Shown: one piece after another, positions 51,736 to 59,401 of the stretch | How positions within the stretch are numbered: the stretch's first letter is position 1 | Layout: the number at the start of each line of letters is the position of its first letter | Source of the DNA: Sphingopyxis sp. BE259 | GTDB lineage: Bacteria > Pseudomonadota > Alphaproteobacteria > Sphingomonadales > Sphingomonadaceae | DNA length: 64,000 nucleotides | Reading direction: 5' to 3' | NCBI RefSeq assembly: GCF_031457495.1 | Contig: NZ_JAVDWM010000001.1 | Location: 1,290,001 to 1,354,000 of the forward strand | Notes under the pieces: generated by a model | Seen by the model: the letters and a program-made list of their open reading frames with translations, nothing else | Databases searched by the model: none | Told to the model about the DNA's origin: nothing | Made by a program: the position numbers and the translations under genes

Positions 51736-52761
51736 ATGAGGCTTTTTCAGATGTCGATGACGCGTTTCCTCGTGCCGTGTTTACTGGTGGTTGGCTATTT
51801 TTTGCTGCCAAGTGCCGCTTGGGCCTCCTGCCCGCCCGGAATGTTCCAAACTGGGTCGCGGGACTTTATCGCCTGCGCCCCAATTCCGGGATATAACCAA
51901 GGCGGCGACGATGGCGGTGATGAATCTAAATCCACATCGCAAACCTACAACGTACCCTATAGGCCGATTCAGCCCAGCTACATGGCGGCGGTGACGCATA
52001 TCGACACGTCTTCCTATTGGGTGTCGCGGGCGCATTGGACGGCGGATTCAGCCAATAAACGGGCGCTTGCGGCCTGCAAGGCGGCGATGGGTGACGGATG
52101 TGTCCTTAACGAAACGGTATATGGATATGGCCCGTTCGGTGTGATGATCGATGCGATGGGTCTGCGCTGGATTAAATCTGGCGCTGATGTTCCCAAAGGC
52201 ACACCAGAATCGATCCGATACCAAGCGCTTGCTATGCAATGCCTTAAAAGTTCATTCGGCTGCGAGTTCGAAGAAGTCATATGGCAAGGCGCCATACCAG
52301 AAGACGCCGTGCCGCCGACCAATTTCGTTACCGATAATTTTCCGCTTTATGGGGTGAAGCGGCACCATTGGGCGTTGCTTGCCAAGCCGGAAGGTGAGCC
52401 GCCTGCTGCCTGGCAGAACAAGGCCTGGTTGATGAGCGGAAGCCAGAATTCGGCGGAGGCACGCAAAGCCGTTCTCGATCGCTGCCGTGCGGACTCTGGC
52501 GTATCCTGCGCAATCGATGCCTACGTCGCGAACGGCGTGCTGGTTCGTTTTGTAGATGCAAACGGAAAAGCGGGCTGGACGAGCGCGGTGACGAAAAGGG
52601 TGATTGAGCCGCTCGGGAGCGATAGAAGGAAAAAGCCCAAGATCGACCCGGCGTCGGTTGCGGCCCGTTTAGAGCGGCAATGCTTCGTCAAGCCCTGCAA
52701 GGTTATCGCCACCTATGATGCCGCAACGCCGCGCTTGCAGGTCGTCGACGATCCCCGCTGA
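51736..52761 (+). CDS. Exported protein with tandem DUF4189-like domains (paralogue of 48619-49689)
   Basis: 341 residues. Signal peptide (FLVPCLLVVGYFLLPSAAWA|S), a short disordered region, then the same two-unit plan as the first gene of the cluster: unit A with VSRAHWTADSANKRALAACK, unit B with WLMSGSQNSAEARKAVLDRC and ADSGVSCAIDAYV. The C-terminal module has CFVKPCKVIATYDAATPRLQVVDD. The segments LDRC-ADSGV-C and VIATYDAATPR are almost identical to the paralogue while the rest has diverged, so duplication is old or selection is strong on those parts. Mid-gene GC is about 50% (counted over 52141-52260), well below the window. GAGGA precedes the ATG. Confidence 0.75.
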   Translation: MRLFQMSMTRFLVPCLLVVGYFLLPSAAWASCPPGMFQTGSRDFIACAPIPGYNQGGDDGGDESKSTSQTYNVPYRPIQPSYMAAVTHIDTSSYWVSRAHWTADSANKRALAACKAAMGDGCVLNETVYGYGPFGVMIDAMGLRWIKSGADVPKGTPESIRYQALAMQCLKSSFGCEFEEVIWQGAIPEDAVPPTNFVTDNFPLYGVKRHHWALLAKPEGEPPAAWQNKAWLMSGSQNSAEARKAVLDRCRADSGVSCAIDAYVANGVLVRFVDANGKAGWTSAVTKRVIEPLGSDRRKKPKIDPASVAARLERQCFVKPCKVIATYDAATPRLQVVDDPR

Positions 52762-52827
52762 CGATGGCGTCGCGGTTTCGGTTCGCCGCCGATCGCGATC
52801 GTTGCGCCGGTGGGGCGGCGACTATCT

Positions 52828-52859
52828 TTGCAACGATCCGGCCTTGCAACGATCCGGCC
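52828..52859 (+). repeat. Tandem 16-bp direct repeat
   Basis: TTGCAACGATCCGGCC occurs twice in direct contact (52828-52843, 52844-52859), followed by a truncated third TTGCGACGA. It lies in the 295-bp gap 52762-53056, in which I otherwise see no convincing gene; a TTGACC at 52955-52960 is a weak -35 candidate. Confidence 0.7.
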
Positions 52860-53056
52860 TTGCGACGAGGCGGCGGCGCGCCCGCCGCGACGATCGCTGC
52901 GGCTGTCCATCGCGCCCCGCGCTGGTCGGCGATCCACAATCTCGTCGCCACCGGTTGACCTTTCCTCGCTTTCAAGGGCATAGCTTTGCGTCCAGGACAT
53001 TAGTCCGGGTCGCATCCGTTATGAGTTCGCCGGGGGGCTGGCGAGAGGGGGAAGGG

Positions 53057-53134
53057 ATGCCCGTGCGCGCGTTCGTCAGCATCATGGCCAGCGACTGGGT
53101 GAGTGGCTATCGCCGCCGGTCCGTGCATTCATGA
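53057..53134 (+). CDS. Putative 25-residue leader peptide coupled to the redox operon
   Basis: ATG 53057 is preceded by a very strong purine-rich site (GAGAGGGGGAAGGG). The ORF encodes MPVRAFVSIMASDW plus an Arg-rich end (GYRRRSVHS) and stops at TGA 53132-53134, overlapping the ATG of the next gene (ATGA). The large downstream gene has no ribosome binding site of its own, so its translation probably depends on this short ORF. It is too short for family assignment. Confidence 0.45.
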   Translation: MPVRAFVSIMASDWVSGYRRRSVHS

Positions 53135-55566
53135 GCGAGCCGGTCAAGGTCGCGATCATCGGGTCGGGGCCGGCGGGGCTGAGTGCCGCATCGCGCGCCG
53201 CGCAGCTGGGGCTGAGCCACATCCTGCTGGAAAAGACCGACCATCTGTCGGACACGATCTTCAAATATCAAAAGGGCAAACGCGTGCTGGCGACGCCCGA
53301 GCGGCTCGACCTGCGGTCGGACTGCCGCTTTGCCGAGGGCGCGCGCGAATATATCCTCGGTAACTGGGACGAGGATGCCGCGAATAACAAGGTGAATGTG
53401 GCGTATCACGCCGAGGTTGCCGAAGTGACCGGCGCAAAGGGTGCCTTCGCGATCAAGACCACCAAAGGCGATGTCTATAACGCCGAAAATATCGTGCTGG
53501 CGATCGGCACGCAGGGCAATCCGAACCGGATGCGCTGCGAGGGCGCCGACCTGCCGCACATCATCTATCAGGTCGACGATCCCGAAGATTTCAAGGACAA
53601 GCATATCACCGTCGTCGGATCGGGTGACGCAGGGATCGAGAACGCACTCGGCGTGGCCGAAGAGGCGCTCGAAAACACCGTCACCATCCTCAACCGTTCG
53701 AAAGATTTCGCGCGCGCCAAGGCGAAGAATGTCGCCGACATGACCGAAGCAGGCGAGAATGGCTTCATGTCGATCCGCACCGAGACCCAGCCGAAGCTGG
53801 TCGAACCCGGCTGGCTGACGCTCGAAACCCCGACGGGTGAGGAAAAGATCGAATGCGACGTCATCGTCGCGCGGCTGGGATCGGTCGCGCCGCGCGGCTT
53901 TGTCGAATCGATGGGGATCGAGTTTACCGGCCCCGACCGCGAAGCCTTTCCGAAACTGTCGCCGACGTTCGAGACGACGGTGCCGGGCCTTTATGTGATC
54001 GGCGCGCTCGCTGGCTATCCGCTGATCAAGCATTGCATGAACCAGGGTTATGATGTCGTAGAATTCATCAACGGCAACGCCGCGCTGACCCCAGCCGACG
54101 AAAAGGATCTGGCGGCCATCTTTGCCGATTTGCCGCAGCAGAAATCGGTCAGCGAGTGGCTGGAATATCTCCGCACCCGCATCCGCATCTTTGCCGACGT
54201 GTCCCCGCTCCAGATGCGCGAATTCATGCTCGATTCGAAGGTCGCTTTCTATTCCAAAGGCGACGTCGTGTTTGAAAAAGGCGAGCCGGGGTCGTCGCTG
54301 TTCGCGATCGCCGATGGCCATGCGGTGGTCGAGGTCGGTCCCGACTTTACCGTACCGATCGAACAGGGATCGATCTTTGGCGAGGTCGGCCTGATTTCGG
54401 GCCGCAAGCGCGGCGCGACGATCCGCGCGGGCGAGGATGCGATCTTTGTCGAGGTGTCGCGCACCGCGGCTTTGAAGCTGATGGCAGCAGTGCCGGGCGC
54501 CAAGCGCGTGATCAACCGCATTTCGCTCGAACGCCAGTTGCTCCAGATTTTCAAGGGCGGGCTGACGGTCGAGGATCTCCAACCGATCGTCGAGGATCCG
54601 GCGATCGAGCGGTTCCCGGCGGGCAAAATCGTGTTGGCGGAGGGCGACGCGGGCGACGATGTCTATGTCATCCGGTCGGGATCGATGGTCGTCGAGAAGG
54701 ACATCGGCGGCAAACCGATCTTCCTGCGCTACCTGCCCGCGGGCAGTTTTTTCGGCGAAATGGCGGTGCTCAGCGGCGCGCCGCGCAACGCTACGGTTAA
54801 GGCCGCGGTCGCCAGCGAAGTCATCCGTTTGAAGGGCGAGGCGTTCAAGGCGATGCTCGCCAAGCGGCCGCAGGTGCGCGAAGCGACCGAGGCCGCGGTC
54901 GCCGAACGTGCGGCGATGAACGACTTCATCGAATCGCGCAAAGCGAGTTATTCGAGCGCGGTCGATCTCTATTCGGACACCGCGACCTTCATCATGAAGG
55001 AGGGGTTGGGCGAGGCGACCGATGCGCTGTTGATCGACGAGAATCTGTGCGTCGGCTGCGACAATTGCGAGAAAGCGTGTGCCGACAGCCATGAAGGGCT
55101 GTCGCGGCTCGACCGCGAGGCGGGCAAGACCTTCGCCCATCTGCATGTCCCCACCAGTTGCCGCCACTGCGAGCATCCGCATTGCATGGCCGACTGCCCG
55201 CCGAACGTGATCCACCGCGGCCCCGACGGTGAGGTGTTCATGGAGCCGGGCTGCATCGGCTGCGGCAACTGCATGCGCAATTGCCCCTATGGGGTGATCC
55301 GCATGGAGGCGGCGCCGCCGCAAAAACCCAGCCTGCTGCGCTGGTTGCTCACCGGCTTCGGCCCCGGCCCAGGCGAACCTTCGCCCAAATGGACCAAGAA
55401 GCAATTGGGCGACGAAAAACCCAAGAAGATCGCGGTCAAATGCGACATGTGCAAAGGCATTTCGGGCGGCCCCGCGTGCGTGCGCGCCTGCCCGACCGGC
55501 GCCGCGATCCGCGTCTCGCCCGAAGAGTTCCTGTCGATCGCGCGGCTGGACGAGGCGACGGACTGA
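53131..55566 (+). CDS. FAD/NAD oxidoreductase - double cyclic-nucleotide-binding - polyferredoxin fusion
   Basis: 811 residues in three blocks. Residues 1-315 are a two-dinucleotide-binding flavoprotein: VAIIGSGPAGLSAASRAAQLG for FAD and ITVVGSGDAGIENALG for NAD(P), with PGLYVIGALAGYPLIKH at the end and no CxxC redox pair, so it resembles YpdA/ferredoxin-reductase types. Residues about 355-600 hold two cNMP-binding domains; the second has a near-consensus phosphate cassette GEMAVLSGAPRNATV, the first GEVGLISGRKRGAT. Residues about 637-800 hold four [4Fe-4S] cluster motifs (CVGCDNCEKAC, CRHCEHPHCMADC, CIGCGNCMRNCP, CDMC plus CVRACP) like the electron-transfer subunits of molybdo-oxidoreductases. 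It should pass electrons from NAD(P)H to the membrane protein encoded next. It overlaps that gene by one base (TGATG). Confidence 0.9.
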   Translation: MSEPVKVAIIGSGPAGLSAASRAAQLGLSHILLEKTDHLSDTIFKYQKGKRVLATPERLDLRSDCRFAEGAREYILGNWDEDAANNKVNVAYHAEVAEVTGAKGAFAIKTTKGDVYNAENIVLAIGTQGNPNRMRCEGADLPHIIYQVDDPEDFKDKHITVVGSGDAGIENALGVAEEALENTVTILNRSKDFARAKAKNVADMTEAGENGFMSIRTETQPKLVEPGWLTLETPTGEEKIECDVIVARLGSVAPRGFVESMGIEFTGPDREAFPKLSPTFETTVPGLYVIGALAGYPLIKHCMNQGYDVVEFINGNAALTPADEKDLAAIFADLPQQKSVSEWLEYLRTRIRIFADVSPLQMREFMLDSKVAFYSKGDVVFEKGEPGSSLFAIADGHAVVEVGPDFTVPIEQGSIFGEVGLISGRKRGATIRAGEDAIFVEVSRTAALKLMAAVPGAKRVINRISLERQLLQIFKGGLTVEDLQPIVEDPAIERFPAGKIVLAEGDAGDDVYVIRSGSMVVEKDIGGKPIFLRYLPAGSFFGEMAVLSGAPRNATVKAAVASEVIRLKGEAFKAMLAKRPQVREATEAAVAERAAMNDFIESRKASYSSAVDLYSDTATFIMKEGLGEATDALLIDENLCVGCDNCEKACADSHEGLSRLDREAGKTFAHLHVPTSCRHCEHPHCMADCPPNVIHRGPDGEVFMEPGCIGCGNCMRNCPYGVIRMEAAPPQKPSLLRWLLTGFGPGPGEPSPKWTKKQLGDEKPKKIAVKCDMCKGISGGPACVRACPTGAAIRVSPEEFLSIARLDEATD

Positions 55567-56447
55567 TGGCGAGCCTGTTCCAGCGCCGCCGCAACAAGGC
55601 GACCCAGACCGAGCGCATTCGCGAACGCAAGCATGAGGGATTTCTGCGCTATGCCGGGTTCCGCTGGGCGAAGATTTCGGGCGGCCTCTGCCTGCTGATC
55701 ATCGTCAGCTACGCGATGGTCGATGTCACGCCGCGGCACAATGGCGGCAGCTGGTACGGCTACACGCTGGGCACGATCGGCGCCGGGCTGATCCTGTGGC
55801 TGACCGCACTCGGTTATCGCAAGCGCAAGATGACGCGCACCGCCTGGTCGCTGAAGGCGTGGACGTCGGCGCATGTCTATCTGGGGCTCAGTCTGATCGT
55901 CATCGGCACCTGGCACACCGGGTTCCAGCTCGGCTGGAACGTCCACACGCTAGCGTGGGCGCTGATGATGCTGGTGATCCTGTCGGGGCTTTACGGCGTC
56001 ATCGTCTATGCGACCCTGCCCGCGGCGCTGTCGAACAACCGCGACGAGATGACGCAGATGCAGATGCTGGAGGCAATCCGCGCGTTCGACCGTCAGTTGC
56101 ACAGCGCCGCGCAGCCGCTGACCCCCGCGGACACCGCGCCGGTGCTCGCGGCGCTCGATGAAGACCCATTTGCGGGCGGCGTCGTTGCGCGGCTGTCGGG
56201 ACGTTATCCGAACTGCGCAACTGCCGCGGCACTCGCCACGCTGGCGGCGTCGCACGGCAGCGACGTGGCCGCGCGCAACAAGGTCGTCGGGCTGCTCAAG
56301 CAAAAGGTCGCGGCCCTGGCGCGGCTTCGCGCGCATCTGCGGCTGCGTGCCTTGCTCGAAATCTGGCTTTATGTGCATGTGCCGCTGACCTTCGCGCTGA
56401 TCGCGGCGCTGTCGGCGCACATCATCAGCGTCTTTTTCTACTGGTGA
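55566..56447 (+). CDS. Cytochrome b-like integral membrane protein of the redox operon
   Basis: 293 residues with about five hydrophobic segments: ISGGLCLLIIVSYAMV, YTLGTIGAGLILWLTALGY, AHVYLGLSLIVIGTWHTGF, HTLAWALMMLVILSGLYGVIV, and a final LYVHVPLTFALIAALSAHII. Paired histidines in neighbouring helices (AHVYLG/TWHTGF and YVHVPL/SAHIIS) are suitable axial haem ligands. A soluble region lies between helices 4 and 5. I infer a b-type haem protein that takes electrons from the iron-sulfur fusion on the inside and hands them to the decahaem protein outside. No named family was recognised. Confidence 0.8.
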   Translation: MASLFQRRRNKATQTERIRERKHEGFLRYAGFRWAKISGGLCLLIIVSYAMVDVTPRHNGGSWYGYTLGTIGAGLILWLTALGYRKRKMTRTAWSLKAWTSAHVYLGLSLIVIGTWHTGFQLGWNVHTLAWALMMLVILSGLYGVIVYATLPAALSNNRDEMTQMQMLEAIRAFDRQLHSAAQPLTPADTAPVLAALDEDPFAGGVVARLSGRYPNCATAAALATLAASHGSDVAARNKVVGLLKQKVAALARLRAHLRLRALLEIWLYVHVPLTFALIAALSAHIISVFFYW

Positions 56448-56457
56448 GGCGGGGACG

Positions 56458-58392
56458 ATGAGCTTCATCCTGCGCCGTATTTCGACGACCAAGACGGGCA
56501 AGCAAATTGTCCGCGATCAGCCGCTGCCCGGCGACACGATCACGCTGGGCCGTGAGGGTAGCAACATCATTCACATCGCCGATCTGGCGGTGAACCCCCA
56601 ACATGCGACGATCAGCAGCGCCGACGGACGCCATGTCCGCGTCGCCGCCAGCGAGGGGCTGGGGTTCGACCTCAATGGCCGCACCGAGGCCGTCGCAGAC
56701 ATCGACAGCGGCGCAGGCGGCGAGCTGCGGTTCGGCGGCCACCGGCTGACCATCGCGCGCGAGGGGGACAATATCATCCTGCTCGTCGAAAGGATCGACG
56801 AGCTGTCGCAGTCGTCGAAAGACGTCGATGAGGCCAAGGCCTTTTCGCTGCAAGGCGTGATGCTGGGCAAGCGCATGGGCGCGTGGGCGTTCGGGCTTCT
56901 GATGCTGGCGGCGTTCCTGATCGGGCCGATCTGGGCATGGTACAGCTACAAGGGCATCGACGAGCGTCCCGAGGGTTTCCACGCCGACAGCAGCTGGTCG
57001 TCAGGGCCGCTGTCGAGCGCGCACGCCAGTTTGAAGGCGGATTGCCAGTCGTGCCATGTCGAGCCTTTCGTTGCGGTCACGGATACAGCGTGCGTCAGCT
57101 GCCACACCGGCGAGCATAAGGCGATGAGCACCGCGCATGCGGGAGCGCCGACTGCGATGCTGCTGGCGGCGCGCGCGCCAGACGGCGGCTTTGACAAATT
57201 GCTCGCGAATGTCGGTGAGGTTTTCAACCGCCCGCAGGGTCGCTGCGTCGATTGTCATACCGAGCATGAGGGGGCCGGGCCAATGCCCGCGACGCCGCAG
57301 AAATTCTGTGCGGATTGCCACGACGGGATGCAGGGCAGGCTGAAGAGTGCGGGGCATCCGACGACGCTGGCTGACGCCGCCGATTTCGGTACCGGCCACC
57401 CCGAATTCCGCCCGCTCGTCCGTGCGGCGCCCGGCGCCAAGTTAGCACGCGCGGCGCCCGGCAAGGGGACGGTCGATTATAACGGACTGAAATTCCCGCA
57501 CGACATGCATTTGCAGGCAACCGGCGGGGTTGCGCGCATGGCGGCGAGTTTCCGCGGACGTTATGATTTCGGACAAAAGCTGGAATGCGAAAATTGCCAC
57601 CGGGTTGAGGCCGACGGGGTGCGCGTCAAGCCGGTCGAGATGGAGCGCGACTGCGCGATGTGCCACAGCTTGGCGTTCGAAACCGTGGGCGGGACGACGC
57701 GGACGCTGCGCCACGGCGAACCCGATCAGGTCGTCGCCGACCTCACCGCCTATTACCGCTCGACCCCGCCAGCCCGCCCGCTGCAACTCGGCGGGATGCA
57801 GCGGCGGCGCCCCGGCGCCTATGCCGAGGGGCAGGTGTACAACATCTATTTTAACGAGGTAGCGGTGCGGCCGAGCCGGGCACAGGATGCGGTGCGCGCG
57901 GTGTTTTCAAAGGGCGGCGCCTGTTATGATTGCCACACCATCTTTGCTCCGCAAGCCGGAAACAGCTGGCGCGTCGCGGCGGTGAACCAGACCGCGCGCT
58001 ATCTGCAAAAAGGCTGGTTCGATCACGACGCGCACCGCGAAATCGACTGCGCCGACTGCCACACCGCGGCACCCGCGTCGAAAACGTCGACCGATCTGCT
58101 TGTTCCGGGCCTGCGCCAATGCCGCGACTGCCATGTCGGCGAGGGCGGGGCGCGGCTGGTCAAGGTCGAAACCGCGACCGAATCGCCGTGCGCGATGTGC
58201 CACGAATATCACTCCGACGGCGGCCAGCCGTGGGTTCCGAACCGTCAGCGGAAGGTAAATAGCGCGGCAATCACAAATAAACCCCTGCGTGGTACTTATG
58301 GTGTGAGTGGGATCACAGGCATCGGGACACGGGGTCTTTACAATGTGACGTGGCGCACACCGGCCTTGCACGGGGCAAGACGGGGCGGATAG
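56458..58392 (+). CDS. FHA domain - transmembrane - decahaem cytochrome c fusion
   Basis: 644 residues. An N-terminal FHA domain (about 20-105, ITLGREGSNIIHIADLAVNP then QHATI) lies in the cytoplasm, a membrane helix at about 142-163 (WAFGLLMLAAFLIGPIWAW) follows, and a periplasmic part carries ten CxxCH haem motifs: CQSCH, CVSCH, CVDCH, CADCH, CENCH, CAMCH, CYDCH, CADCH, CRDCH, CAMCH. Distal His residues are abundant, as in cytochrome c3/NrfH-like proteins. FHA domains read phosphothreonine, so the haem chain may be coupled to Ser/Thr phosphorylation. GAGGCGGGG precedes the ATG. The last 43 residues after PWVPNRQR look unlike the rest and overlap the CRP-type sites; the true end may lie near 58260. 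Confidence 0.88.
   Translation: MSFILRRISTTKTGKQIVRDQPLPGDTITLGREGSNIIHIADLAVNPQHATISSADGRHVRVAASEGLGFDLNGRTEAVADIDSGAGGELRFGGHRLTIAREGDNIILLVERIDELSQSSKDVDEAKAFSLQGVMLGKRMGAWAFGLLMLAAFLIGPIWAWYSYKGIDERPEGFHADSSWSSGPLSSAHASLKADCQSCHVEPFVAVTDTACVSCHTGEHKAMSTAHAGAPTAMLLAARAPDGGFDKLLANVGEVFNRPQGRCVDCHTEHEGAGPMPATPQKFCADCHDGMQGRLKSAGHPTTLADAADFGTGHPEFRPLVRAAPGAKLARAAPGKGTVDYNGLKFPHDMHLQATGGVARMAASFRGRYDFGQKLECENCHRVEADGVRVKPVEMERDCAMCHSLAFETVGGTTRTLRHGEPDQVVADLTAYYRSTPPARPLQLGGMQRRRPGAYAEGQVYNIYFNEVAVRPSRAQDAVRAVFSKGGACYDCHTIFAPQAGNSWRVAAVNQTARYLQKGWFDHDAHREIDCADCHTAAPASKTSTDLLVPGLRQCRDCHVGEGGARLVKVETATESPCAMCHEYHSDGGQPWVPNRQRKVNSAAITNKPLRGTYGVSGITGIGTRGLYNVTWRTPALHGARRGG
58302..58317. promoter_or_regulatory. 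Perfect CRP-type palindrome upstream of the phosphodiesterase gene
   Basis: TGTGAGTGGGATCACA fits TGTGA-N6-TCACA exactly. It lies 117 bp before the phosphodiesterase GTG, inside the 3' end of the decahaem gene as annotated. Confidence 0.65.
58344..58359. promoter_or_regulatory. Second CRP-type site, one mismatch
   Basis: TGTGACGTGGCGCACA differs from the consensus in one half-site base (GCACA for TCACA). Its centre is exactly 42 bp, four helical turns, from the first site, placing both on the same DNA face. Confidence 0.5.
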
Positions 58393-58434
58393 GGTCAGGA
58401 CCGGGGTCGCTAACCGGCGCAGCAGGGGACGGAT

Positions 58435-59283
58435 GTGCTGATCGCGCAGATCACCGATATCCATTTGGGGTTCGATCCGGACAATCCGGCCGAATATAAC
58501 CGCAAACGCCTCGACGAGGTGCTCGACGTGCTGATCGACGGGCCGAACCGTCCCGATCTGTTGCTCGCCACCGGCGACATCACCGATCGCGGCGACGAGG
58601 ACAGCTATCGCCGTCTCGCCAACGCCTTCTCGCGCTGCCCCTTTCCGGTGTGGCCCAGCGTCGGCAATCATGATCTGCGCGACAATTTCCACGCGCAGTT
58701 TCCGGGCCTCGACGATGGCAACGGCTTTGTCCAATATGCGATCGACCTGCCCGACATGCGGCTGGTGACGGTCGACACGCTGGAGGAAGGGCGCCACGGC
58801 GGCGCCTTTTGCGCGGAGCGTGCCGCATGGCTCGACGCCGAATTGGCAAAGGCGCCCGACAAGCCGACCTATATCGTGATGCATCACCCGCCGATCGAAT
58901 GCGGCATCGAATGGATGAACACCCATCCCGAAGAACCCTGGGTCACCATGTTTACCGATGTTTTGCGCCGCCACCGCCAAGTGCGTGGTTTGATCTGCGG
59001 CCACCTTCACCGCAGCGTCACCGTGGCGTGGGAAGGGCGCACCGTCGCCATCTGTTCATCGACCGCGCCGCAGGTCTCGCTCGACCTGCGCCCGATCGAC
59101 GCCGAGCGTCCCGATGACCGCCCGATGATTGTTGCCGAAGACCCCGCCTATGCGCTGCATCGCTGGAACGGGCGCGAGCTGGTGAGCTTTTACGACTTTG
59201 CCGGCGCGCATACGATGCTGGCGAAATATGATGCGAATTTGCAGCCGCTGGTCCGCGAGTTGAAGGCCGAGCGGCCGGTATAG
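58435..59283 (+). CDS. CpdA-like class III cyclic-nucleotide phosphodiesterase
   Basis: A 282-residue calcineurin-like metallophosphoesterase with all five metal blocks in order: QITDIHLG, LLATGDITDRGD, PSVGNHDLRDNF, IVMHHPP and LICGHLHRSV. The order, length and the N-terminal LIAQITDIHLG are those of CpdA, the 3',5'-cAMP phosphodiesterase; glycerophosphodiester or other nucleotide substrates are possible. The GTG at 58435 follows AGGGGACGG; an ATG two bases earlier is out of frame and closes at once. It follows the cNMP-binding redox operon and has two CRP-type boxes upstream, which suggests feedback on cyclic-nucleotide level. Confidence 0.85.
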   Translation: MLIAQITDIHLGFDPDNPAEYNRKRLDEVLDVLIDGPNRPDLLLATGDITDRGDEDSYRRLANAFSRCPFPVWPSVGNHDLRDNFHAQFPGLDDGNGFVQYAIDLPDMRLVTVDTLEEGRHGGAFCAERAAWLDAELAKAPDKPTYIVMHHPPIECGIEWMNTHPEEPWVTMFTDVLRRHRQVRGLICGHLHRSVTVAWEGRTVAICSSTAPQVSLDLRPIDAERPDDRPMIVAEDPAYALHRWNGRELVSFYDFAGAHTMLAKYDANLQPLVRELKAERPV

Positions 59284-59306
59284 TCTAACCGGTCATCGGT
59301 TTGGAT

Positions 59307-59382
59307 CGTCATTGCGAGCGAAGCGAAGCAATCCAGAGTGGCGTAACCCGCTCTGGATTGCTTCGCTTCGCTCGCAATGACG
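59307..59382. repeat. Inverted repeat with 32-bp perfect arms
   Basis: The arms at 59307-59338 and 59351-59382 are exact reverse complements around a 12-bp centre. The element lies between the convergent phosphodiesterase and dehydrogenase genes and may serve as a two-way terminator. Same family as 38351-38434. Confidence 0.92.
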
Positions 59383-59401
59383 ACGTGGTTTGTGGCTGGG
59401 C

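Noticed and set aside
52764..52958. A 64-codon frame between the exported cluster and the redox operon
   Set aside because: No ribosome binding site, low-complexity Ala/Arg composition, and overlap with the tandem direct repeat; nothing supports coding.
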